Source: Gymnopilus junonius
Taxonomy: Eukaryota; Basidiomycota; Agaricomycetes; Agaricales; Galerinaceae
Direction of reading: 5' to 3'
DNA: 64,000 nucleotides
NCBI GenBank assembly: GCA_015501075.1
Contig: JADNYJ010000065.1
Location: 1-64,000 of the forward strand
The translations under genes and the position numbers were made by a program. Shown here piece by piece: positions 24,616 to 35,040 of this stretch (the first letter of the stretch is position 1; each line of letters opens with the position of its first letter). The notes beneath the pieces are model-generated. The model was given only the letters and a program-made list of their open reading frames with translations. It was not told the DNA's origin and did not search any database.

Positions 24616-26442
24616 TCAGAGCCCCTCCTGGATCTCCCCTTGCTTCTTCAGGGCATGGGATTTCTGCTTCCGAAGCCTTGCACATTCACAGACCTCACAC
24701 ACCTTGGCCAATTTTTCCCTTTCTGATCTATGTTGATCCTTGTCAAGGTTGTTTAGCTGCCTCTCCATCTCTCTCTCAACGTGCTCCTCTAAATCCTTGT
24801 GAGTACCTTGCTTCCAGAACTTGAAGAGTCCATGCCATTCAGTGTTGGGTTTTTTCAGCTTTTCAAGGCCCTGACATATCGCAGATGCACGTTGTGTTAG
24901 GTTTTTCAGCTTTTCGAGGCCCTGATGTATTGGGGATGCACATTGGTGGCAGATTTCTGATGTGGGTTTCATTTCATCAAGTTGGGTTGCCAAGGATGAG
25001 GCCACATGAGTTTTGCTTCCCTCGCCCATCATTTCATCATCATTCATCATCTCTTCTGCATCTTCATCTAGGTATATGTCCTTGTCCTTCCCTTCTGCTT
25101 CTTCATCTAGGTACATGTCATCATCCTCACTCTCAGATTCTTTGTCCATTGTGCTTTCCAGTTCATCAGCTGCAGAAGATGATGCATTGCAGGAAGGTGA
25201 AGGTTCTTGGATGATGTCATTCATTTCAAAATCAGAGCTTGAGCTTGAGCTATCACGCTCGGCAACCTGTAGGTTATCTTTCATTTTAAGTTCAGTTACT
25301 GCTAGGAAAAGATGCACCTGGGTCCTTGCATGATGTTCACTAAGAATCCTCTGTAAGACTCTTAATCTGCCTTCATGTGTATCCTCTGCTAACATAAGGT
25401 CTTTCTTTCCCCCAGAACAAAACATGACCAAAGCATTCCATGCCAACAGTCCACAGGAAAAGATGTCGTGCTGCTGCATGATGGGCAGTGAATGATAGGT
25501 GAAGTCATCTTCCCCATGAAATTTCGTCCACCAGCTCAAGGTGTCTTTGACTTTGTTTGGAACCTTTCCCCTGAGTGAGTCGCCATACAGGATCTCCTTC
25601 TTTCAGAAATCAATAACAACGGGGACCCAATGGTTGCAGTCAAGATTTACAAGGGTGACGAGTTGATTGTAGAATCCACTAGCAAGGTGATGGCCCATGT
25701 GATGGTAAACGCGAAATGATGACTCAGTGAGGTATTGCTCTTCATTGTGATACCCTTTGTTGATCTTTTCATAGAACCAGGCTGACAGAACGTAGATTGT
25801 AAGCTTCATAATGCACTCCAAATCAAATCAAAGAAGATCTAGCATTTGGTGTATGTGGAAGTCCTTCAGCCAGTCGTTGCCAGTGTAGGTTACCAAGCTC
25901 ATCATGTCTTCCTGCGCACTGGCACTGAAGCCTTCCAGGCGGCTGTTCCAAGGCAAAATGGAGAGTCCTTCGAATATGTCTGTGATGATGTGGATCAATG
26001 ACAGTTTCCCCCTTGCTTGCCATGTATTTCCTGTCTTTTGTAGGCTGTCCTGTGCCTTCATCCATGCCCTCTATGCTATCTGAACATGGTCCACCTCCTC
26101 CCAATATTTGATAATCCACAGCGGGTACATCTTCTCCTTTGCTGATGTAGTGTGAATGCATCTGATTGACTGATAGCCATCTTCCACCTTTGCAGGAAGT
26201 TCACAACAAAGGGCCTTCATGATGCCAAGAGGTGGAGATGGGATATGGGGGAGATCGAGTTGACTAGTAGTATTTGGTGGATTCTTGTTGAAGAAATCCT
26301 CAGTCAGTGAGTCAAAGGAAGGGATGGCATGTGGTAGATCAAATGCAATGAGCTCGAGAACCATCTGATTGTTGTCTGGTAACAATTGAGATATGAGACC
26401 TGTAGGAATCTCCATGATCTTATTGAGATTGAGTATGCTCAC
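24616..26442 (-). pseudogene. Ulp1/C48-like protease part of the composite gene
   Basis: One frame runs from MSILNLNKIMEI (26442) to 24616, interrupted only by stops at 26071 (TAG), about 25825 (TGA) and 25603 (TGA). The Ulp1-type catalytic set is visible: LDCNHWVPVVID (His, near 25620), ILYGDSLR (Asp, near 25575) and QQHDIFSCGLLAW (Cys, near 25460). A long acidic Ser/Asp/Glu stretch and a Lys/Glu-rich coiled segment follow. The frame ends at a TGA after GEIQEGL, followed by SPGGTK. Ulp1 enzymes remove ubiquitin-like modifiers, but the substrate here is unknown. A likely intron (about 24595-24483) leads into the transposase part. Confidence 0.75.
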
Positions 26443-26459
26443 TGCTGAGAGGTTTGCTC

Positions 26460-26650
26460 AAAAAAAAATGATCGATCTTATCTCACTTCCTAACTGGGTT
26501 TGATATCATGCTACCAAAATCAGACAGATGATTGCTAGGTAGTCAAAAAAGAATACATTGGGTGAGAATCGAACCCACTGCCTAGAGCAGTCATTGAACT
26601 ACTTTGATGCATACTACCAGTCCACCACAACAACTCTGTGAGACTGGTGA
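26460..26650 (-). repeat. tRNA-like, possible SINE remnant
   Basis: On the minus strand GGTTCGATTCTC (about 26579-26568) matches a Pol III B box and sits in a five-pair T-arm stem, GTGGG with CTCAC, around loop TTCGATT. About 45 bases upstream GTGGTGGACTGGTAGTATGC resembles an A box. No complete cloverleaf or acceptor stem forms, so it is not a working tRNA. The minus-strand segment ends in a T-run near 26460. It lies just upstream of the composite gene. No second copy was found in this window. Confidence 0.35.
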
Positions 26651-26680
26651 AATTTTAGGTAGGTCACAGGTCCCAAGCCC

Positions 26681-29600
26681 TAGTGTTGCTGCAGCTCGGC
26701 TTCGCTCGGCTCCGGCTGGCTAGCACAGCTTGAGATTTATATAGAGCTCGGAGCTCAGTTATCTTATCAGCTTAAAGCTCCAAACCAGGCACGAGTCACT
26801 CGAGCCAACTCAGCTGACAGCTCTATCACATGATTAGCCAAGAATAGAATATGATTTTCGACATGATAGTACAGTCACATCGCCAATGGAAATCAAGATG
26901 AAAGAGACTGTATATACATGGTTATATCCATTGGAATACATTCAAAACCTTCTAGAGCATCTTGCAGACACTTGATGACCTCCTCTTCACTTGTTCCCAC
27001 TGTAGAGTTGAGATTTCACCCTGATTTCAAAGAAAACTTTAGCATTTGTAATTCTTCCATGAAGTCCTCCGCAATTCTATTCCTGCAATCAGACATAGTC
27101 TCTTTTGCTGAAGAGAAGACACGCTCGCAAGGCACAGCAGAGCCCTGTATTGGAAGATAATCCAAGGCTGCAAGAAAGATTGTTGGATAGCAAAGTTGAT
27201 TTTCCTGTTAATGTCGTCAGCACCAACTCAAGAAGGGATCGTAAGAAAGACAAACCTGCCAGAATAATATGCTACTCGTACTAGTGTGAGTATCCAGAAG
27301 ATAAGCATCAATCTCTTGATCTAGACCTCGATCCGAATTATGGGAAGTGGGGGCCAATCTATTGATGTGAAGGATGTCATCTGCAGTACGGCTCGGAATT
27401 GCACTTCGCCCAAGCCAATTTGCACGAGAATGCAAGGGTGTATACCATAGAGAATCATTGGTTGTTGCTTGGGGCACCTGAGGCTCTGTGCTTATCATTG
27501 ATGCAGGATTTGAAAGCCCTCTGGGTCATGTATGATATGGTGCAAGCTAAATAATAGATAATAGTTTACACGTGCAACAGTGGAACATTCCAAACAAAAC
27601 TCACAGTTCGACGAAAGAGATCTCTTGCCCATTGTACGTTCTCTGGTTGATATTCTGAGTAATAGCGCAGCTTCATGGCTGGGTTCAGAACTTAAATCGT
27701 CAACAAAGCAAAATTCAGTTCCGAAAACATGTCACAAAATGAAGTGCTCACTCATTGAGATGACATATGCTGGGACCAATTCTGTATGTTCGTGATATGC
27801 CATCAGCTTGTCAAGACCCTTTTGAATCACATCATATTCTGGATCATCATAAAATTCTTTCTGATAGTCAGTCCAGGCTTGAATCATTGCTTCGAAAGAT
27901 GGGATAGCATCACAGAGTGTTGGTGTTTTTTCAGCAGAAAGACATTGCTGGAACACAAATGGCACCTTCATTTAAGACAGAGTTAGTTGTCACAGGCTTG
28001 ACTGGCTCAGGTAGTCAGTCTCACCAGAAGAATCTCACGTGCTGTTCCAAGTGCATTCCAGTCTTGATTTGAGAGCCAAAACTTTTCCAGTTCTTGGAAT
28101 TCAGGGATGTTCAGGAACTTATCTATGGCCTACATGTTCAAATGTCAGCTTGACAATATATATCAAGAGTATAACCTTAAATCAACTCACTTCCTCCAAA
28201 AACAGTGCTCACTCGATCATAAGGAAGGCTGACGACCATCGTGTGTCCACATCCCTGAGTAATTGGAGATCCTCCCCATGCAAGGACTTCACAATCGGGA
28301 GAATTGCTGGTGGCGAAGAGACAAGGAATGAATCTAAAAGGACATGACTGTCAAATAGTTTTACAGAAGGAGGTATAAATAATTTACCGCATGTATGAGT
28401 GCTCACAAAGTTGCTATTGGATCATTATCCACTGCATCTAGGAAAGAATGGTGTTCTTCCTCTGTTTCAGGCTCCCTTGCATAATTGAGGTTTGTCAGTG
28501 CAGACAGGATTGCCTGGCAGGCAAGATTGATGATATGAGGAAAACATCTGCTTCAATATGAGTGACTAGTTAATCGAGCCAAATTACCACTTAGAATACC
28601 TAATTCTATTCTCAACATAGTCAAAAGAGATACCGTGCTTCCTAAGCTCCTCCTCCAGTTTGAACATGAAGGTGTCATTATTACGTGCATTGTCTAAGGT
28701 CACCCAGCCAAGCTGAACAGAAGTGCCATGAGAATACAAAATATTAGACTTAAAGTACAAAAATACAACTTACTTTATGTGCAACTCTGATACGATCAAG
28801 AACATGCAAGAACACATATGCAAGATGTTCACCTGTGTGATGGCCAGGAATGCAATGGAAGCCAATGAGGTCCGAACGGGAGATGAAGCTCGTATTGGGC
28901 CCCTTGTGGCGTGGTCATTGGGAGAGCTTGCAGCCAGTGCGCAGTCACGCCATGAATGGTGTCAAGTTCTTGTCAGTCCAGAGATCCATGGTCATTGAAA
29001 TTTTACCCATAGCATTCTGTTCATAAAATTAGAATGCTGCATAAGTGATAAACACATGAGAGTACCTTCATCTCCTCTTCGAGTTTCTTAAGCTGTTCAT
29101 CCCAGATATCAGCAATGCGGTTCGAATATGTGTTCTATGAGGTATGTCAGAATCTTGAAGGTCGTCGTGCAGAAGCTTGAACAGAGCCCGAAGCTGTGGG
29201 CTTTCTATAACATTGACTGACTAGATGTTAAACCCAAAAATAATGTCAACTCCCATTCGAACTGCTGGAGTAAAGATTTCGTACCTGGTCATCAGCTATA
29301 ACAAACTCTGCAATAGCATTCATAAAAGCTTCTCTTGAAAAGGGTGGCTTGGCTGTCGAAGCATTGGTGCCAGCTGGGCTCGTCTGCTCCCCTCACTTTC
29401 ATCGCAACTCATCAACACGGCCTTGTGACACCTTAGCCTTGCCAACAGGAATCTTGAGCTTGTCGCAGGAATCGACCCACACCTCAAGGTGCTCATGACA
29501 AAGATGAGTATGCAATACCATGACTCCAGTTGATGATGCATAAGCCTGTACTTCCGATGCCGGGTTGAGGCATTGTTGTTGCCTATAAGAAATGGATCGA

Positions 29601-31194
29601 TCATTTAATATAATGTATAATGAAAAAAACTTACTGGCAGAATCGACATTCATGTAGCCCACTGACCTTCTCAAAGAATGTCCACACATCCAAAGCCTTC
29701 TGCTTCTTGGCTTGTTGGGATTGTCGCTGTTCACGCAGATAGGAACATCGATGGCTGTGCTGGCCGGCTCGGGCATATGTGGTGAGCGGCGAGAGTCGAC
29801 ATTGACGAGCAGACTGGGCATTGTTCACAGATGTTTGGTTCAAATCTGAGTCAGATGGGCTGGGACTTGGGAAAGCTTTGGCACCAACAGAAGCAGGTGT
29901 CCTAGGTGAATTAATAATGACATGTGGATGTGGCAGGCCTGGCTCGATGAAAGGGTTCTCATCCTGCTCAGACAGAATCGCACTTCATTCTTCAGAAGGA
30001 AGTCATCAGAATTGGACCGACAGCATTATGGAAATAAGACTTACCATGTGATTCCATCAGCGTCATGGTCCTGCCATTTAATACTGGGGATGCCACTGAA
30101 GAAAGATCGCTCAGCATTTGTCTTGCAACTAAGGATGCACAGGCACATACCATCTGCTTGGAAAGCAATTTCTGCAGCGCCATTTGCATGCAAGGTGGGA
30201 GACGGCACATTGACACCATGGCCCTGTGGGTGACTGCGACCGCGACCCAGCCCCGACCACGACCATGACCTCTCATACGAGGAGTGCTGTTGGAAGGCAT
30301 TGAGAACTTGATAAAAGCAAAGCAAATCAGACGTACTTTTATATGCAGAATGGCAACATTTTGAGATCATGAAACAATGCCCTATGGAGCTCACTACGTA
30401 GGGGACCTAACAAGGATCCTGCAGGTTCGACGGCAAAGAGTGAGTGACCTGATAAGAAAAGGAAACAATTATTGGGATGAAGGGGGCGGTTTGAAAGAAA
30501 AGGCAACATTACGAGAAGTTTCAGACCCAAACTCCATTGCTCCATAATTTATGGGTCACAGTGTCTATTCACGAGGAGATCAGACAATATGGAAGGCTAC
30601 AAAGACCACACTGTGCACCCTGAAAGTTCCACACATGCCATTGCGAATGAATTCTTTCTCCTCCATCACTGCAGGGTCACTCCATTTTGCAACGGCATTG
30701 CTCAATTTCCAGAACTTGAAGGCACAGCCATCCATTCAGCTTTAGACTTTGTGAAATGATTAGTATGCATTTGTGCTTTGACGAAGTGGGAACAGACATC
30801 GGAGAGGTGAAATCTCTTTGATCTCTTATCAGCTAGATCCATCAGGAGTGACTGGTGACCATGGCAATTCCTTGCTGGATAAATCGTAAAGTACAGGTCT
30901 CATAGGTGGAAGAAATAAGGGTTTAATGCATAAGAGCTAAGAGTTGATGTAGGAACCTCAACAGTGCACGGAAGATGAGATGAAAGGCAGTCTATCATTG
31001 ATGATGAGGCCGAGCAGCAACAATCGCCAAATTAGTGCATGAGCTATTAGCTGAGCAGGCTTTAGTCAGCCGGAGCTGGCTTGTGAGCAGTCTTAAGCTC
31101 TATAAATAATTCAAGCCATTGTCAGGCTCGGCTCAACTTTGGCGGGCTCAGCTGACGTGGCTCAGCCGAGTTGAGCGAAGCGGTGGCAACACTA
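26681..31194 (-). mobile_element. Full-length hAT transposon, 4.5 kb
   Basis: The left end starts TAGTGTTGCTGCAGCTCGGC; the right end, read inward, starts TAGTGTTGCCACCGCTTCGC. Perfect 8-bp target duplications CCAAGCCC lie at 26673-26680 and 31195-31202. Inside is a multi-exon minus-strand hAT transposase. Subterminal ends carry repeated GAGCTC and gagctt words, plausible transposase binding sites. The element keeps more CpG than the neighbouring gypsy and copia elements. Confidence 0.92.
26893..30300 (-). pseudogene. hAT transposase (BED finger, DDE core, hATC), with stops
   Basis: Likely start MPSNSTPRMRG (30300). A BED-type zinc finger is formed by ALDVWTFFEK and CRFC (about 29690-29640), with LHTHLCHEHLEVW (about 29510-29475) in the next exon. 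MGKISMTMDLWTDKN (about 29010-28968) marks the start of the catalytic core. SWVTLDNARNND (about 28700) and LLRDVDTRWSS (about 28270) follow. Near the C-terminus LPIQGSAVPCERVFSSA (about 27160-27110) is the hATC dimerisation signature. GT-AG introns separate the blocks. Stops interrupt the core, and a TGA at 27016-27018 removes the last ~40 residues. It probably moved this element once, and may have moved related MITEs. Confidence 0.8.
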
Positions 31195-31202
31195 CCAAGC
31201 CC

Positions 31203-31631
31203 ACCTGGTGAACCTGGCATTTCACCAGGCAGGTCACAGGTCACAGGGGGTGGTGAATTGAATGAAATGCAACAGTATCTGGGAATTGTGACCTCCATTG
31301 AGTGCAAGTTTCTTGCCAATGGGTCTCTACAGGCAAGTCCTATGTTCAGATAGTTTGATTCTCCACCTTGCAATGTTGACCCCCTGCTTTCTTTTGTATG
31401 TACCCTTTTGTTTCTTTTTGTTGTAGTCAGAACTTTTCGTTAAGTAAATTCTCATGCATTCTTCTCGGTTATTTATTCTTTACCTAGATACCTATGCCCA
31501 GCAACATCAAGTTAGTTGTTCACCACATATTTCTGAGCACACCATTCAGGATATCATTCATATGGACATTGGAGCAAGTACAAATCAAGACTATTGAGAA
31601 AAGAATACTAGTAAATCAAGTCACAGGCATT
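31203..31631. other. Unassigned DNA between hAT element and the 616-aa gene
   Basis: No supported gene. It includes the 3' flank of the gene at 31632-34094. Near 31220-31250 two copies of the word aggtcaca lie next to each other, also seen left of the hAT element at 26661. CpG content rises towards the gene. Confidence 0.4.
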
Positions 31632-34094
31632 CTAAACATCGGAGTCAGACTCTTCATCTTCATCAGCTGTGATGTACTATCATAAGAGTTAGAACATTAT
31701 ACAATAATTTGACAGGATAAAATTCTCACCAGCAGGAGCGAAAGGTAGAAATACTGGACTGTCTCTCCACCTTGGCCGTCTTCTGTCATCTTGGCGTTAG
31801 CATATGCCCACGAAGTCCTAGCCTGCAAGTCCCAATTGCTGTTCTTGTGGCCCTCATAAGAGAAGCTGTTCTGCTTCCTTATGGAGTACCACTCATTGTC
31901 AGTCTTGGGGTATGCAGTGCCGGAGACGTCGGCGAAATAATTAACCATAAAGTCATAGACCGACTTCTGCAAATGGTGCTTGATTTCCTCATCAACTTTG
32001 TCATCTGGGCTACATAGACGCTTCAGTAAAATCTTTTGCCTCATGAATTCGCTGACATACCCAAATATCTGCTTTTCGATCTTGTCCTCGATGTCAGAAC
32101 GAAGAGGATTGTGCGTCTGGAACTCGAAGAACGCTCTCCAGTATTTGATCTTTGGTGTCATTCCGGTGTCGTCATCAGGGAAGTGGAATCCGTACTGCTT
32201 GTCAAATCCGGCAACGTTGAACTTCTCAATGAAGTTTGTCAATTGAGTAGGCGTGATGTGTTTTGGTATTTCGTTCTAGAGTCAGGAACACGTAAGGGGT
32301 AGTATAAGGGACAGTCTTGATTGTGAAATGTTAAATACCGGAGAAATGCCAGGAATATTCTTGCACAATGATCGGGTCATATCTTGAATGATCGGGTCTG
32401 GTTGCAACTCATAGACAATCTTTAAAAAATACGTAGTCAGTTGGAGGTAATAGATACAGAATATAAGCTTACACCGAAGAAGTAGACATATATCATATCC
32501 ACCGTGACGTCCTTGTTCTCGACAATGATAGTCGCACTGCTGGAGTAGTAAGCCATGAGCGCATTAATTCGAATCGGCCTCCAGCTGGCAAGGCCAACAC
32601 CAAAGGTCTTGTCAAGTTCGGTGTATTTCCAGCCTCCCGAATCCGGATTTCCTAGGACATGCTTGAATTGTGCGGCGATAACGCTCTTCACGTCACCTAC
32701 CAGATATAACGTGTTAGTAATAACTAGGGCATCTGCTGTGGATACTGACCTACGACCTTCGACGCGGCTAGCAAATAACGTCCTTGGGTCAGCGTAATGT
32801 AGGAACGGCACGTCGAGACCCTCACCTGAACTTGTACCGTCCGGAACAGTGATGTGGATGCCACTAAGATACGCAGGACGTCAGACAGAATGAAGTTAAT
32901 TCTGGAAATGATGACTTACTCCATAATGTGCAGCTGGACATAGGTATCAATCTGATCGTCGGTGAGGGTGCGAGTGTTGAAGTATGCCAAATCCTGATTC
33001 TTGCTGAAGATGGGCTCGGATTCATCAGTCGCGAAGTCAGAGGGCTTTCCAGTATTGTAGTCGTATTGCCATTTGTCCTTGAAGTTTGGCGCGTTGTACT
33101 GGTAAAGGGCCTTCTTAAGGTCGACGTCGTTTACAATGGGCGACTGGAAAATACGGAAGCTGTTAGTCAGAGCGTTGTATCCAGACGATGAAGGTCATAC
33201 CTGAGTAACATTGGGCAACGAAGCTGCAGCAGTATATGCCTTGCTTTGCAGATTATGGAACGTCTCGGCAGCTGGGGAAGAGACAGTATAGTAGACCTGG
33301 TTTGTGTTATGAATTATTATAGGAATATATCCTACAAAACAAAAAAAAACTCACTCCGACGAAGAACAGGATGTGAAGAGTAGCCTCAACAGCGGAATCT
33401 GTACGTGTGGCATTGGTGTATAAGAGGGAGACATCGAACCGATAGGAATCAGTCCCGGGGTTTTTCGAATCGTATGTCTCGCTGTAAGTGCCATCATGCC
33501 ATTCATTATCGCAGGGGTAATTGGCAAATTTGCCAATGACTGCTGCGAGGTCAGTCGTCGCTTTATCTTCAAGTAACCTTTGATTTATTTATATATAAGA
33601 ACTGTTCGGTCTGCACGTACCTTTCATCCAGTCATCTAAGTGTACAGACCTGAGTTTGCTATCAGCCAATGTCGATTACGATCAGAGACGAAATACGTAC
33701 TCCAGTCCATCAGCAACGTAAGCAGCGACGCCTTGCCTAAGGTCTTGATGCCCGTTAATGATGCAATAGTCAGTAGCGGCGTGGATCCTTGGGTTGATCG
33801 GCTCTAGCTTGGGAGGCTTGGGATTAGTAGGGTCCCAATCGTATTCAAACTGCTTTTTGAAATAAGCTTTGGAGAGGGCCGACGTATAATCTTGGAGGCT
33901 GGAATTGTCGGGCAGCGTTTGATCAAATTCCTAAAACCGAGCATGTGGGTAAGAACGACAACGAAAAGATGTCAAAAGTTACGAAGAACAGGCCCGCTCA
34001 CCTTTTGAAGTTGGTCCTTCGCCGCATCCAACAACTGCGCCTTAAGAGCGTCGGTGACTTGCTGTTCAGTAACACATGAACAGGAATTTCCCAT
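31632..34094 (-). CDS. Unknown 616-aa protein with acylation-like N-terminus, 12 exons
   Basis: I do not recognise this family. Exons by my reading: 34094-34002, 33930-33701, 33649-33621, 33566-33355, 33296-33201, 33143-32920, 32863-32826, 32782-32750, 32696-32473, 32419-32339, 32275-31730, 31676-31632. All introns are GT-AG and the sum is 1851 nt in frame. Supporting the model, exon phases recur in the decayed copies at 1.4-3.8 kb and 35.0-37.2 kb. The N-terminus MGNSCSCVTEQ has Gly2 plus Cys5 and Cys7, a pattern used for myristoylation and palmitoylation, so membrane attachment is a reasonable inference. Conserved blocks include FSKNQDLAYFNT, DKTFGVGLASWRPIRIN and VDMIYVYFFG. The C-terminus ends DEDEESDSDV. 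No transmembrane helix or enzyme motif was seen. CpG content is normal. Confidence 0.8.
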
Positions 34095-34318
34095 GGCCAA
34101 AATGCGGCGAATCAGAGAGAAGAGGGGATCAGGCCTGGGGTGGATTGAATCTCTTGTGCGCTTTATATAGGGGTGATTTTTAGTAAATGTGTATTTATTA
34201 ATTGCCTATAGCAGAGGCAAGACGGTTTACCTAACCAGAGAATTATCGTTGGACCTGTAATGTTTCAAAGAAGGTTCTCAAGTCTGCGACCTGAATTCGG
34301 TACACACTAAAAGATCCG

Positions 34319-34528
34319 GACATTTGCATCGCAACTTTTCAACGCCGATGTACTTCTTCGACATTTGCATCGCAACTTTTCAACGCCGATGTACTTCTTT
34401 GACATTTGCATCGCAACTTTTCAACGCCGATGTACTTCTTTGACATTTGCATCGCAACTTTTCAACGCCGATGTACTTCTTTGACATTTGCATCGCAACT
34501 TTTCAACGCCGATGTACTTCTTTGACAT
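34319..34528. repeat. Five tandem copies of a 41-bp unit in a divergent promoter region
   Basis: The unit starts gacatttgcatcgcaacttt and ends gatgtacttcttt. It repeats five times with period exactly 41 and almost no change (one tcttc for tcttt). It lies 225 bp upstream of the 616-aa gene and upstream of its head-to-head paralogue. The near-identity points to recent expansion. Frames read through it are artefacts. Whether it has promoter activity cannot be told from sequence. Confidence 0.9.
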
Positions 34529-35040
34529 GCGGGTGTCTGTCAAACGATTCTATGATTGTCTTCCATTCAGGTTGTCAAAAATCAGGAGTTGTATTCTCTG
34601 TCGATGTCGGATTCGATACCTCGGGGATCATCAGCAAATGAACAGGAGGGTACCTCAACGGTGCTTTTTTTTCCCTAGTACGTACCTTAAAATTGTTTAC
34701 GGAGCTTTTGTTGTCCTTTGACAACTTTGACGTTGAACTTCACATTCCAGATTCCCAGACTTTCATGTGCTGGCAACTTGATTGGGGCTGGTTCCTTAAT
34801 AGACTCGTGACCAAACATGATCTTAAGATTCCAAAACCCGTTCCACTGACGCATACTATAGATAACTGATTGTCTTTATTGGAATCTTGAGGCGTATCCT
34901 TTTCTTCTCCTTGTCCATCTACCGTCATGTCTACAAAAAAAGTTCAAAGCGCTTCGCATGCGGAAAGGTTACCAGTTCAGCTGCTCAAGCCCTCAAGTAA
35001 TGTCGTTTCAGTTATTCAATGTCATCTACCTGGCTAACAA
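34529..35040. other. Unassigned part of the intergenic region between paralogues
   Basis: Nothing recognisable. The 62-codon minus frame at 34740-34928 has no known motif. The first exon of the plus-strand paralogue should lie near the right end, but I could not find an MGNSC-like start. Confidence 0.35.

Noticed and set aside
26561..26634. Functional tRNA gene on the minus strand
   Set aside because: Only the T-arm is convincing; no acceptor stem or standard anticodon arm could be built.
34319..34528. Regular direct repeats that could be mistaken for a CRISPR array
   Set aside because: The 41-bp units abut one another with no unique spacers, and the genome is eukaryotic.
34447..34721. Two plus-strand frames starting MHRNFSTPMYFFD
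   Set aside because: They are readings of the 41-bp tandem repeat; the shared start is a product of the repeat unit.
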